A stretch of 43,823 nucleotides of DNA from Paenibacillus elgii NBRC 100335 (GTDB taxonomy: Bacteria > Bacillota > Bacilli > Paenibacillales > NBRC-103111): assembly GCF_004000865.1 (NCBI RefSeq), contig NZ_BIMB01000059.1, positions 1-43,823 on the forward strand. The letters run 5' to 3'. Shown here piece after piece: positions 1 through 8,748 of this stretch; positions within the stretch are counted from its first letter, which is position 1, and every line of letters starts with the position of its first letter. The translations under genes were made by a program, and so were the position numbers. Under the pieces are notes generated by a model, which searched no databases, was not told the origin of the DNA, and saw nothing but the letters and a program-made list of their open reading frames with translations.

Positions 1-65
1 CGCCATTAGCGCAGGTGGTGGGAGTGTTCAAGATAATCCAAATGATGGAAGGGAGGAAGGGTGTT

Positions 66-1454
66 ATGAATCAAAAAACCAATCGAAGCTTTCGCGTTGT
101 TGTAAGCGCTCTTCTGGGTTTGTCCATGCTCTCGGCCCTGATCTATTCCGTTCCGGCTCCTTCATTCGCCGCAGGGCCGCTTCCGGCCAATACGAATCTG
201 GTGAAAAACGGAGACTTCGAGCAGGGCAAGGCCGACTGGGAGGATTGGGGAGCGGCGACCGTGGTAACTACCGACGTTCAAAGCGGAACCAAGGCACTCA
301 AGCTTGGTCCCACCGAAGGCGGTATGGGGCAAAAGATTGACGGGATAGACGAAAATACGATCGTCACGTTAAGCGGCGCGGGCAAAGCCGGCACCCCCGG
401 CGAAAAAGCCTGGATCGGAGCGGACTGCCTCGATGCCTCCGACAAGAAGCTGGCGGGCGGCAAATTTATGATGAGCTTCGAATCGGCGGCTTACGAGCAG
501 AAGTCGCTCTCGTTCCGGACGGTTCCCGGCACCCGGAAAGTGCAGGTTTACGTTTATAAAAATCCGGACAACGGCAAATTCGCCTATGTCGATGACGTCG
601 CTCTCAAGATAGGCGGCAGCTTGCCGGACGAAGATCCGCCGGTCAAGTCGGTCGGACCGCTCCCGCCGCCACATCCTCCGGGTGTGTTCTTTGACGATTT
701 CAAGAACGGCATCGACCCTGAAAAATGGCTGATCGCGAAGCAGCAATGGGGCGGTCAAGACGTGAACGGCGGCGTGCTTCCGGTCAATGTGGCCGTCACC
801 CGGGACGGTATCGTGGAGCTCACCGCCAACGGCGACCTGTACAACGGACCGGTCCGGGGAATGAACCGTGACGGCTCGACGCGGGCGGACGGCAAACGTA
901 CCGGGGCGTCCATCGTGACGAAATATGCCTATGCATCGGGAAGCTATGAAGTGAGAGCCAAAATAGTGCCGAAGCTCGGTGCGGTGTCGGCCTTCTGGAC
1001 TTTCTTCAACAACGGCGAGGTCAATCATGAGATCGACTTCGAAGCGCCCGGTGACAAGAGCCTCCGCAAGATCATGACGACGACCTGGGTCGTCGAAGCG
1101 CGGAATACTTCGCAGGTGACGGACTTTCCGGAGCAGATCGACGGCAATTGGCATGTATACCGGTTCGATTGGCATACCGACCCGAAGAGAGTCGATTTTT
1201 ACGTCGACAATAAGCTGATCCATACGAGCTATACGAACGTGCCCCGGGCGGCCTCGAAATTTTGGCTTGGCGTCTGGTTTCCGAAGGAATGGGCGGGGGT
1301 ACCTAACTTTGCCACCGACAAGATGTACATCGATTGGGTAAAAATTACGCCGTTTCTGGAGAAGGGGGATGTCCGGGCAGGGAACGGGGAAACCGGGGAA
1401 ATCGGTCCGGGCACCGGCTGGGCCGGCTTGAACGAATATCCCGCTCCGCGGTAA
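66..1454 (+). CDS. Secreted GH16 beta-glucanase with N-terminal carbohydrate-binding module
   Basis: A 462-residue exported protein. Residues 1-36 are a signal peptide (basic start, hydrophobic core, cleavage after SFAA). Residues about 45-185 look like a CBM4/9-type beta-sandwich (begins NLVKNGDFE). After a Pro-rich linker (about 186-206), residues about 207-440 form a GH16 domain with the active-site motif EIDFE, placing the nucleophile at Glu322 and the acid/base at Glu326. GH16 enzymes cleave beta-1,3 or mixed-linkage glucans and related galactans; which one cannot be told here. The ATG at 66 is preferred over an in-frame upstream start because GGAGG at 53-57 sits at the right distance and the signal peptide begins there. 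It is a single gene, convergent with the GH15 gene and ending in a shared terminator. Confidence 0.9.
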   Translation: MNQKTNRSFRVVVSALLGLSMLSALIYSVPAPSFAAGPLPANTNLVKNGDFEQGKADWEDWGAATVVTTDVQSGTKALKLGPTEGGMGQKIDGIDENTIVTLSGAGKAGTPGEKAWIGADCLDASDKKLAGGKFMMSFESAAYEQKSLSFRTVPGTRKVQVYVYKNPDNGKFAYVDDVALKIGGSLPDEDPPVKSVGPLPPPHPPGVFFDDFKNGIDPEKWLIAKQQWGGQDVNGGVLPVNVAVTRDGIVELTANGDLYNGPVRGMNRDGSTRADGKRTGASIVTKYAYASGSYEVRAKIVPKLGAVSAFWTFFNNGEVNHEIDFEAPGDKSLRKIMTTTWVVEARNTSQVTDFPEQIDGNWHVYRFDWHTDPKRVDFYVDNKLIHTSYTNVPRAASKFWLGVWFPKEWAGVPNFATDKMYIDWVKITPFLEKGDVRAGNGETGEIGPGTGWAGLNEYPAPR

Positions 1455-1510
1455 GCGCTTCGAGAAACTAAACCAGTCGCACTCGCAGCGAACGTACAGG
1501 AACACAAATC

Positions 1511-1560
1511 AAGCCCTTGGCCGCTCCCGTCAGGAGAGAACCAAGGGCTTGTGTGTTTTA
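1511..1560. terminator. Bidirectional terminator between GH16 and GH15 genes
   Basis: Perfect 10-bp inverted repeat AAGCCCTTGG (1511-1520) and CCAAGGGCTT (1541-1550), followed by GTGTGTTTTA on the plus strand. The two flanking genes converge on it; the GH15 stop codon lies in its right flank. Confidence 0.7.
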
Positions 1561-3516
1561 ATCCAATTGTCCATACTCCGCAAGCAGAGAAACGGCTAAA
1601 ATAAACATCGCGTGCGACCAAGTTAGCGGTACGACCCAAGCGGTTTCTCCCGTTTGCTTGTCGACCTGTTCGGGCAGCAGCCCTGCCGCCGTCCGGTGAT
1701 CTATCGCCCATTGCAGGAGCGACTTGGCTTCGGCGTACTGCCCGCGATGAATGCGGTAATGGCACAGCCACAGCGTCGTTAAGATCCACGGATTGCCGCC
1801 AATGTAATGGTCGTTCTCGTAACGCTTGATACCGCCGACTTGGGGAGACGTCAAGTATTGTTCAATCGTATCGGCTGTGCGGACCATGCGCGGATCATCG
1901 GCAGGGAACACGCCGAACGGAACGGAGATACCGATCAGGCTGATATCGACGATCGGGTCGTGCTCCAGGAAATAGGTCGTATATCCTTTCGCATTGACGC
2001 TCACGGAGGTGCAGAGTCCTTGCTGCTGGGCTTCGCGATAGGCCGCCTCCGGCACTGCCAGCTTTAACGCGCGGTAGAAGGCGCCTTTCTCCTCGTTCCA
2101 GCACAGCTCGCCGATCGACTGGCGGATGCGCTCCGCCGCGAGGCTCCATTCGCTTGCCAGCTCCGGCTGGCCGAGTCGTTCGGCAAAGGAAGCTGCCGCC
2201 GTCAAGCCGCCGAAAACCGCACCTGCCGAATACGTGTGCTCGGCGAATCGCTCCTCCCACAGATCCATGCTGCATGAGGGCAATCCGGTTTCCGCGTCGA
2301 TATAGCCGGTAAGGAAGCGGGCGCCCCGTTCGACGGCCGGCCATACGTTTTGCAGGAAAGCTTCATCTTGCACCTGCAGATAATGCTGCCACATGCCCCA
2401 AATAATCGAGGCGCCTTCGTCGATCTGCAATCCCCAGGACGGAGCCAGCCGGCCGTCGTGGTAATGCCGTTGCTGCCAGGAGCCGTCCGGGTCCTGCGCC
2501 GTAAGGGTCCACTCGTAAAACTTCGCGGACAATTCCGTCAGGCCGACGCGGTCCAGCGCCGTCGTAATAAACGCGGCGTCGCGGCCCCAGCAATAGGAGT
2601 AGCCCCCGCAGCGGGAAAATTGCTCGTCAAATTCGGGAGCGGCCACGACGCTGCCGGACTTCTCGTCGCTCATCAGCTTCATCGCCAGCAGAGAACGCTC
2701 GTACAGCTCGCGGATATCGCTTCGCGATCCGGGAGCCGGCACGGCGTCGTTCAGGAATCGATGCCAGTAGCTCTCCGTGAATTCGTACCAGTACGTATGC
2801 GGCTGGCTCTTCGCTTTTGCCAGCGATTGCTGGGAGGCAGCGCGCGTCTGGCCCGCCGCAATGTATACGGGCACCTCGATAGCCGCGCCTGGCTCCAGCT
2901 TTTCAATGTGCCAGCACAGCGCGCCGTCCGGCTGCATGTCTATCCCGTTCCCGTTTAAATGGCCGGATTGCGCGTTTTCCCATACGCCGGCTCCGGCTTG
3001 GTATCCTGTGCAAACGTTTGAACTGGAGACCGAAAAAATATACTCGTGCCGCAGGTGCATGAGCGAATCGTGTGCTTCCTCAAACTGGGTCGTATGGTAA
3101 AAAGGCGTTTCCATCGAGCGGAATGACGAGTAATACATAAAGCGGAACGATACCGGCGCCTCGCCGCGGTTCGTGAATGTATACTGGCGGACAACGAAAT
3201 CTTCGCCCGGAACGGCGTAATCGACCGTATCCACGGATAGCGGGAAGCGCTCGGAAACGGCGGTCGTTTTAAACATGTTCGTGCGGGGAACGTAGGAGGC
3301 TTCGTGCCGCCAGCCGTCTTCCTCGCCGTCAAACCAAGTTGTTCCCGATGAGGTTCCTTCGATGTACAGGCCGCCGCGGATTTCGTCCACATGCTGCGGA
3401 TAGTCGATATGCGGCCACCAGAGGCGGTACATCCTGCCCGTACGGCCCAGAGAAGCGAGGAAACGGGAATTTCCGACGATCGCGTCGATCAAGTAAGGCT
3501 TTTTCGTTGTGTACAT
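1558..3516 (-). CDS. GH15 glucoamylase/glucodextranase-like enzyme, cytoplasmic
   Basis: About 652 residues without a signal peptide, so probably cytoplasmic. An N-terminal beta-sandwich (about 1-260) precedes an (alpha/alpha)6 barrel (about 265-650). GH15 hallmarks are YSYCWGRDAAF (306-316), QIDEGASIIWG (364-374) and DLWEER with the likely general acid Glu421; the C-terminal TWSHAMF is also typical. It would release glucose from imported maltodextrins or opened cyclodextrins. Two ATGs are possible: AGGAG lies only 2 nt before the first (3522) but 8 nt before the second (3516), so the second is chosen. It sits directly downstream of the lacI-type gene on the same strand, 17 bp away, and should be co-transcribed with it. 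A LacI-type operator copy lies inside the gene at 3007-3023. Confidence 0.88.
   Translation of the reverse strand: MYTTKKPYLIDAIVGNSRFLASLGRTGRMYRLWWPHIDYPQHVDEIRGGLYIEGTSSGTTWFDGEEDGWRHEASYVPRTNMFKTTAVSERFPLSVDTVDYAVPGEDFVVRQYTFTNRGEAPVSFRFMYYSSFRSMETPFYHTTQFEEAHDSLMHLRHEYIFSVSSSNVCTGYQAGAGVWENAQSGHLNGNGIDMQPDGALCWHIEKLEPGAAIEVPVYIAAGQTRAASQQSLAKAKSQPHTYWYEFTESYWHRFLNDAVPAPGSRSDIRELYERSLLAMKLMSDEKSGSVVAAPEFDEQFSRCGGYSYCWGRDAAFITTALDRVGLTELSAKFYEWTLTAQDPDGSWQQRHYHDGRLAPSWGLQIDEGASIIWGMWQHYLQVQDEAFLQNVWPAVERGARFLTGYIDAETGLPSCSMDLWEERFAEHTYSAGAVFGGLTAAASFAERLGQPELASEWSLAAERIRQSIGELCWNEEKGAFYRALKLAVPEAAYREAQQQGLCTSVSVNAKGYTTYFLEHDPIVDISLIGISVPFGVFPADDPRMVRTADTIEQYLTSPQVGGIKRYENDHYIGGNPWILTTLWLCHYRIHRGQYAEAKSLLQWAIDHRTAAGLLPEQVDKQTGETAWVVPLTWSHAMFILAVSLLAEYGQLD
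3007..3023. promoter_or_regulatory. LacI-type operator copy inside the GH15 gene
   Basis: TGTGCAAACGTTTGAAC, identical over 17 bp to the site at 4696-4712. The core CAAACGTTTG is a perfect 10-bp palindrome. It falls in codons for Ser-Asn-Val-Cys-Thr-Gly. Operator function is inferred from identity to the intergenic site. Confidence 0.5.
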
Positions 3517-3533
3517 GTGCATCTCTCCTAGTC

Positions 3534-4553
3534 TTAAGCTTGAGTCAGGGACGATTCCCGCACGATCAGACGGTGGGGAATGATCACGCGCTTTTGGGGC
3601 ATGGCTTCCCCCTTGACGGCCCGGATAAGCGTTTGTGAAGCGGTGTAGCCGATCTGGTAAATCCCGATATCGATGGAGCTGATTGGCGGTGTGGACAGCT
3701 CGGACAACGAGATGTTGTTGAAGCTGACCAAGCTGAGATCGTTCGGGACCTTGTAGCCGAGCTCCGTCAGCCCCCGCAGCACGCCGAAAGCGACGACGTC
3801 GTCAATCGCCACAAGCGCCGTCGGCCGTTCGGGGAGACACATGAAAAACGACATCGCACGGTAGCCGCTTTCCTGCAAAAAGTCCCCTTCGACGATCCAT
3901 TCGGGGCGAGCGTCGATCCCGGCGTCCTTGAGCGCCTGCAAATATCCCTTCATCCGGTCGCCCGAAACGATCAGATTCGGCGGGCCGCTCACAAATCCGA
4001 TGCGCTTGTGCCCTTGTGCGATCAAATGGCGGGTAGCATCGTAAGCCGCTTGCACGTTGTCGTTGTCCACCGACAAAATGTCGGGAAACTCGTCGCTTCG
4101 CCCGATCAGGACAAAAGGGAAGCCGTGCTCAAGCATGAACGAAATGAGCGGATCGCTTTGACGCGAATACAGCAAAATCACGCCGTCGACCCGCCGGCCC
4201 TTGACAAGCCGGGTAACGGCTTCAAGCTCTTCCCGCTCCGTTGTCCCCGTCGTCATCATGAGATCGTACCCCGTACGCGCCGCCTGGGTAACGATGCCGC
4301 GAATCACCTCGGAGAAGAACAGGTTCTGGAACAGCTCCTCGGCCGGTCTGGGCAAGATTAAACCGATCGTATTCGTCGTCTTGGAGACGAGGCTTTTGGC
4401 CATGATGTTGGGGTGATAGCCGAGCTCCTTCAGCACTTCCCGCACCTTCGCCGCGGTCGCCGGACTGATCCGGGGATGGTTGGAAAGGACGCGCGATACG
4501 GTGGAAGGAGAGACGCCGGCTTTTTTGGCGACGTCGACGATTGTGATTGCCAT
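3534..4553 (-). CDS. LacI/GalR family regulator of maltodextrin/cyclodextrin genes
   Basis: A 339-residue LacI-family repressor. Residues 1-60 hold the helix-turn-helix (TIVDVAKKAGVSPSTVSRVL) and hinge helix region; residues about 61-339 are a periplasmic-binding-protein-like effector domain. Start ATG at 4553 has GGAGG 10 nt upstream. It is divergent from the importer operon and precedes the GH15 gene, the same context as the LacI-type regulator of the Bacillus subtilis mdx locus. The intergenic region has at least three CAAACGTTTG-like sites, typical LacI-family targets with a central CG, so it probably represses both its own transcript and the importer, with a malto-oligosaccharide or cyclodextrin as inducer. 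Effector identity is inference. Confidence 0.9.
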   Translation of the reverse strand: MAITIVDVAKKAGVSPSTVSRVLSNHPRISPATAAKVREVLKELGYHPNIMAKSLVSKTTNTIGLILPRPAEELFQNLFFSEVIRGIVTQAARTGYDLMMTTGTTEREELEAVTRLVKGRRVDGVILLYSRQSDPLISFMLEHGFPFVLIGRSDEFPDILSVDNDNVQAAYDATRHLIAQGHKRIGFVSGPPNLIVSGDRMKGYLQALKDAGIDARPEWIVEGDFLQESGYRAMSFFMCLPERPTALVAIDDVVAFGVLRGLTELGYKVPNDLSLVSFNNISLSELSTPPISSIDIGIYQIGYTASQTLIRAVKGEAMPQKRVIIPHRLIVRESSLTQA

Positions 4554-4695
4554 AGCTGTGTAACCTCCGGATGTTCTGTTGATAGGAGAGCCGCTTTCTT
4601 GCGGGATATTGGCACTTGGCTGCTATTTTGCACAAGTAAGGAAGCATGTTTCTCCCATGGTAACATATCAGAGGAGGCTAATGTAAAAAATGACT

Positions 4696-4712
4696 TGTGC
4701 AAACGTTTGAAC
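4696..4712. promoter_or_regulatory. LacI-type operator upstream of lacI-GH15
   Basis: TGTGCAAACGTTTGAAC with perfect core palindrome CAAACGTTTG (4700-4709), about 145 bp upstream of the regulator start. Same sequence as 3007-3023 and related to 4912-4928. A candidate autoregulatory site. Confidence 0.6.
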
Positions 4713-4911
4713 AAAAGGTGGCACGAAAATGGCTGCCGCATATTTTTTATGTTAGCGCAAAAGCCGGTCCATTGTAAATACACGTTTGAAAATGAGTGCA
4801 AAATAACTTGTTTTCCCTAAATTATGGCATATAAAATGTAGGAAAGATGAGGAAATGGAAGGATAAGGGGGATAGGAGCGGGGATTTCAGCAAAAATTGG
4901 CTCAAATAACC

Positions 4912-4928
4912 AGTGCAAACGTTTTTAC
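4912..4928. promoter_or_regulatory. LacI-type operator overlapping the importer -35 box
   Basis: AGTGCAAACGTTTTTAC, sharing TGCAAACGTTT with the site at 4696. Its right half runs into the -35 hexamer at 4924-4929, the classic position for occlusion of RNA polymerase. Confidence 0.6.
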
Positions 4929-4952
4929 AAAATTTTCTGCGTGAGTTATGAT
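4924..4952 (+). promoter_or_regulatory. SigA-type promoter of the maltodextrin importer operon
   Basis: TTTACA (4924-4929), 17-bp spacer, TATGAT (4947-4952). Predicted start of transcription is near 4959, giving a leader of about 150 nt before the binding-protein start. An operator-like site lies on each side. Confidence 0.7.
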
Positions 4953-4962
4953 ATGTCGTGGA

Positions 4963-4975
4963 TGAAACGTTTTCA
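4963..4975. promoter_or_regulatory. Operator-like site just downstream of the importer transcription start
   Basis: TGAAACGTTTTCA, centred on CG and related to the CAAACGTTTG sites. It resembles a catabolite-response element but is one base short of the usual 14-bp cre spacing, so binding by the local LacI protein or by CcpA are both possible. Confidence 0.5.
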
Positions 4976-5110
4976 AACGGATTCCATGGCAAGAAAGTTG
5001 TTAGTAGCACTTTTTACGGCTTTGTGCGCAAAGGTTTGCACAAGTTGCAGTTGCCGCAAGCGCGAAGGCAGAGCAATTATTATCGGAAACTGAAAGGGGT
5101 ACTTACAAAA

Positions 5111-6418
5111 ATGGAATTCAAAAAGAAGCTCTTGGCGCTGGTTGCCGTATCCTCCTTATCCGTCTCGATGGCTGCTTGCTCGGGCACGAACAAACCGGAA
5201 GCCGAGACTCCAGCCGCGAACAATAATGCGCAGCCGTCGGCTGCAGCAGGAGAAGCGGGCGCGTTGACGCCGGAAGCGGGCGCAAAGCTGGTGATCTGGG
5301 AGAGTAAAGATGAACGCGTGTTCACAGATGAAATCGCGAAGCTTTTTACGGAAAAATATAATATTCCGGTTCAAATCGACGAAATCGCTCCGACGGACCA
5401 AGTGACCCGACTGACCAACGACGGTCCGGCGGGCGTAGGAGCCGACGTGGTGGTGTTTCCGCACGACCACTTGGGTCGGGCCGCATCGGCGCAATTGATT
5501 CTCCCGAACGATTCGTTTGCCGAGGAAACGAAGAAAAACAATACGGACAACGCGATTCAAGCCGTTACCTTCAACAACACGTTGTACGGTTTTCCGCGGG
5601 CTGCCGAAACCTACGCGCTGTATTACAATAAAGAACTGGTGAAGGAAGCTCCGAAATCGTTCGAGGACGTCGTCGCGTTCAGCAAAACGTTCACGAACAA
5701 AGACAAAAATAAATTCGGCATCATGTGGGAAACCGGTAATACTTACTTCAACTATCCGTTCATCGCTTCGACGGGCGGGTACCTGTTCGGCAAAAACGGC
5801 ACGGACAAAACCGATATCGGCTTGAACAACGAAGGCGCACTGGCCGGAATGAAAGTGTATGCCAGCCTGAGAGAAATTTTGCCCGTGAAATCAGGCGACA
5901 TTAACCCGGACATCAAGCGGGGACTGTTCACGGCAGGTGATGTGGCGATGGATATCAACGGTCCTTGGGAGCTGACCGGCTACAAGAAAGCGCTTGGCGA
6001 CAAGCTCGGCATCGCTCCGATTCCGGCGATCGGAGGCAAGCCGGCGGTATCGTTCTCCGGGGTCAAAGCATGGTACGTCAACTCGTTCTCGAAATATCCG
6101 AACGCGGCCAAGCTGTTCGCCCAATTCGCTTCCAGCAAAGAAGCGCAGCTTCTGCTGCACAAGAAGGTCGGATCCATCCCGACGAACAAAGAGGCGCAAG
6201 AGGACCCACAAATCAAGAATGATCCGATCATTTCCGGTTTTGTCGCGCAGTTCAAAAACTCGCAGCCGATGCCGTCGATCCCGGAAATGGACAGCGTCTG
6301 GAATCCGCTTGACTCTGCACTGACGGAAGTATGGAATAACGGCAAAGATCCGAAACAGGCGCTCGACACGGCGGCTACCCGTCTGAAAGAGCTCATCAAC
6401 AGCGGTAAAAAGCAATAA
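5111..6418 (+). CDS. mdxE: Maltodextrin/cyclodextrin-binding lipoprotein of ABC importer
   Basis: A 435-residue lipoprotein of the family-1 solute-binding type (MalE/MdxE-like). The first 21 residues are a signal peptide ending in lipobox MAAC, so Cys22 should be lipidated and anchored outside the membrane. A low-complexity Ala/Glu/Asn linker follows, then the two-lobed binding domain; the segments TLYGFPRAAETYALYYNK and AMDINGPWE are typical of maltose-binding proteins. The ATG at 5111 is chosen because GAAAGGGG precedes it and the signal peptide starts there; a longer in-frame reading exists but covers the promoter. It leads the operon with the two permease genes. The ligand could be linear maltodextrin or cyclodextrin; the nearby CGTase favours the latter being one substrate. 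Confidence 0.87.
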   Translation: MEFKKKLLALVAVSSLSVSMAACSGTNKPEAETPAANNNAQPSAAAGEAGALTPEAGAKLVIWESKDERVFTDEIAKLFTEKYNIPVQIDEIAPTDQVTRLTNDGPAGVGADVVVFPHDHLGRAASAQLILPNDSFAEETKKNNTDNAIQAVTFNNTLYGFPRAAETYALYYNKELVKEAPKSFEDVVAFSKTFTNKDKNKFGIMWETGNTYFNYPFIASTGGYLFGKNGTDKTDIGLNNEGALAGMKVYASLREILPVKSGDINPDIKRGLFTAGDVAMDINGPWELTGYKKALGDKLGIAPIPAIGGKPAVSFSGVKAWYVNSFSKYPNAAKLFAQFASSKEAQLLLHKKVGSIPTNKEAQEDPQIKNDPIISGFVAQFKNSQPMPSIPEMDSVWNPLDSALTEVWNNGKDPKQALDTAATRLKELINSGKKQ

Positions 6419-6443
6419 CGGACCGGGAGGCTGAGTCTGGGTT

Positions 6444-6484
6444 CACCCGTCGCGGAATCCGGCGGGTGATTCCACATTTTTTTT
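6444..6484 (+). terminator. Intercistronic stem-loop with T-run between mdxE and mdxF
   Basis: CACCCG (6444-6449) pairs with CGGGTG (6463-6468), with additional partial pairing inside; eight T residues follow at 6477-6484 after an 8-nt gap. Likely a partial terminator or 3'-end stabiliser that lets the binding protein be made in excess over the permeases. Confidence 0.5.
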
Positions 6485-6508
6485 CGGGGAGAGGAGCTTC
6501 GTCATACT

Positions 6509-7822
6509 ATGTCTCAACATCGGATCACCGCAGCGGTGCTGTCATGCATCGGATTAGGCTTAGGACAATGGTATAACCGGCAATGGCTTAAAGGGCTGGT
6601 GCTGCTGCTCATCGAGGTGGCGGCGCTGAAGTATTTCGTCCAAAATTTAGGTCAGGCGCTGTGGGGCATTGCAACGCTTGGCGAACAGGCGATGCATTTG
6701 GAGAAGGTTAACGGCATTGCCAAAATGGTTCCCGGCGACCACTCCATCTTTTTGTTGATTCAGGGCGTCATTACCTTGCTGGTGCTTGGCTTGTTCATCC
6801 TGCTGTACGTGCTTGTCGTCAAGGATGCGTATCTCGTCGGAAAGCTGCGGGAGGCGGGGGGAAGGCCGAATAATTTCATCCAGTCGCTTGCCTATATCCG
6901 GGACAGAAGATTTGCGGAAGCGTTTCTGATGCTGCCTGCGGCCGGCATTTTGTTTTTTACCATCATGCCGATCATCTTTATGATCTTGCTGTCCTTCACG
7001 AACTATTCTTCCCCGAACCATATGCCCCCGGCCAAATTGGTCAACTGGGTAGGGTTTCAGACGTTTAAGGACCTTGTCGGACTCAAAACATGGAGCCATA
7101 CGTTCTTCGGCGTCCTGCGCTGGACGATCATTTGGGCGGTATTGTCGACTATCACGACCTTTTTCGGCGGGTTTCTGGTGGCCCTGATCATTCAGCAAAA
7201 GGATATCCGCTTCAAAGGGTTTTGGCGGACGATCATGATCATCCCTTACGCTATTCCGCAGCTCATTTCTCTGCTGGTGATGCGAAATCTGTTCAACGGC
7301 CAGTTCGGACCGATCAACCAATACCTATCGTATTTCGGACTGGAGAAGCTGCCGTGGCTGACGGACCCGCTGTGGGCCAAAGTGACGGTTATCGTCGTGA
7401 ATATGTGGGTCGGCGTGCCCGTTTCGATGCTGCTGATCATGGGCGTGCTGACGACGATCCCGCGCGATATGTACGAGGCGGCTGAAGTGGATGGGGCGAC
7501 CGCGTTTCAGAAATTCCGCATCATTACGCTGCCGATGGTCATGTTCACGACGGCTCCGATTCTGATTACGCAGTTTGCGGGAAATATCAACAACTTCAAT
7601 GCGATTTTCCTGCTGACGGACGGCAATCCGGTCGAAGGGGAGTATCAATACGCGGGCGCAACCGACCTGCTTGTCACCTGGTTATATAAGCTGACGCTGA
7701 ACCAAAGCCAGTTCAACATGGCCTCGGCTGTCGGCATTATTATTTTCCTGATCATCGCTTCGTTCTCGATCTACAATTACCGCAGGACCCGTTCGTTCCG
7801 GGAGGAGGATATGATCCAATGA
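6509..7822 (+). CDS. mdxF: Maltodextrin ABC transporter permease, MalF/MdxF type
   Basis: A 437-residue inner-membrane permease, nearly the length I recall for B. subtilis MdxF. An N-terminal extension (about 1-130) contains two or three extra hydrophobic helices and a GLGQWYNRQWLKG segment, as in MalF-type subunits of Bacillota. The core permease domain follows, with the EAA loop EAAEVDGATAFQKFRIITLP that docks the ATPase. The start at 6509 has GAGGAG 12 nt upstream. Its stop overlaps the next permease start (ATGA), showing translational coupling. It would pair with MdxG to form the channel. No ATPase gene is present in the window, as in systems that use a shared MsmX-like ATPase. Confidence 0.9.
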   Translation: MSQHRITAAVLSCIGLGLGQWYNRQWLKGLVLLLIEVAALKYFVQNLGQALWGIATLGEQAMHLEKVNGIAKMVPGDHSIFLLIQGVITLLVLGLFILLYVLVVKDAYLVGKLREAGGRPNNFIQSLAYIRDRRFAEAFLMLPAAGILFFTIMPIIFMILLSFTNYSSPNHMPPAKLVNWVGFQTFKDLVGLKTWSHTFFGVLRWTIIWAVLSTITTFFGGFLVALIIQQKDIRFKGFWRTIMIIPYAIPQLISLLVMRNLFNGQFGPINQYLSYFGLEKLPWLTDPLWAKVTVIVVNMWVGVPVSMLLIMGVLTTIPRDMYEAAEVDGATAFQKFRIITLPMVMFTTAPILITQFAGNINNFNAIFLLTDGNPVEGEYQYAGATDLLVTWLYKLTLNQSQFNMASAVGIIIFLIIASFSIYNYRRTRSFREEDMIQ

Positions 7823-8664
7823 TAGGGAGAAAATTAAGCAACACGATTCGGCTGGCGTTCAGCTATCTGTTTCTGATCGTGGCGTGCATATGCTGCTTAT
7901 ATCCGGCGCTGTGGGTCATTCTGGCTTCCTTCCGGCCGGGCCGGTCCTTGTACAGCAAAACCTTGCTTCCCGAGCAATTCGTGTTCGAGCATTATACGGA
8001 GCTGTTTACGTCCAAAAGCTTCCTGTTCGGCACTTGGTACTGGAATACGCTCAAAATCGCCACCTTATCGATGATTTTCGGCACGCTGATGGTGCTGCTG
8101 TGCGGCTACGCGCTGTCCCGGTTCCGGTTCAAAGGACGCAAAACCGCACTGTCCACCTTGTTGATTCTCGGGATGTTTCCCGGTTTCATGAGCTTGATTG
8201 CTATCTATATTTTGCTGAAGGAATTGAATCTGCTCGATACGCATCTGGCGATGATCATCGTCTACTCCTTCGGCGCTCCGTTGATGGGAAGCTTTATTGC
8301 CAAAGGCTTTTTCGATACGATCCCGCGCAGTCTGGATGAAGCGGCAAGAATCGACGGGGCGAACAACATTACGATCTTCGTCAAAATCATGCTTCCGCTT
8401 TCCAGGCCGATGCTGGCGTACGCGGCGTTGACCCAGTTCGTCGGCCCTTGGATCGATTTTATTTTCGCGCGGATGGTGCTGCGCACAAGAGACAAATGGA
8501 CGCTGGCCGTCGGCCTGTACGACCAGATCAGCAGCAACCAGAACAGCAATTTTACGCTGTTTGCGGCGGCGGCCGTGCTGATCGCGGTTCCGATCTCGCT
8601 CCTGTTCATTTATTTGCAGCGTTTCCTGGTAGAAGGGCTGACAGCGGGGGCAAGCAAAGGTTAA
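7819..8664 (+). CDS. mdxG: Maltodextrin ABC transporter permease, MalG/MdxG type
   Basis: A 281-residue permease with six predicted membrane segments and the EAA-loop signature DEAARIDGANNITIFVKIMLP. Length and order match MalG/MdxG subunits. The ATG overlaps the mdxF stop by 4 bp, and a GGAGGAGG site lies within the end of mdxF, so translation is coupled. Together with the preceding permease and lipoprotein it forms a type I sugar importer. The operon ends with a strong terminator at 8749-8806. Confidence 0.9.
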   Translation: MIGRKLSNTIRLAFSYLFLIVACICCLYPALWVILASFRPGRSLYSKTLLPEQFVFEHYTELFTSKSFLFGTWYWNTLKIATLSMIFGTLMVLLCGYALSRFRFKGRKTALSTLLILGMFPGFMSLIAIYILLKELNLLDTHLAMIIVYSFGAPLMGSFIAKGFFDTIPRSLDEAARIDGANNITIFVKIMLPLSRPMLAYAALTQFVGPWIDFIFARMVLRTRDKWTLAVGLYDQISSNQNSNFTLFAAAAVLIAVPISLLFIYLQRFLVEGLTAGASKG

Positions 8665-8748
8665 GGCAGGCGTTAAGTGATAAAAAGGAAAAGTTCACTA
8701 AAACCAACAACAATAAGCAATTGAATACAATGTTAGACATTTTAATAA

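Noticed and set aside
369..1505. A 378-codon minus-strand frame opposite the GH16 gene
   Set aside because: Antisense to a well-supported gene, Arg/His-rich translation, no ribosome-binding site.
3535..4553. Regulator as a ribose or purine repressor
   Set aside because: LacI-family sequence alone does not tell the ligand; the divergent maltodextrin importer and GH15 gene argue for a maltodextrin-type regulator.
4696..4975. CAAACG-type sites as a CRISPR-like or iteron repeat
   Set aside because: Spacing is irregular, copies are palindromic and sit at promoters; operators explain them better.
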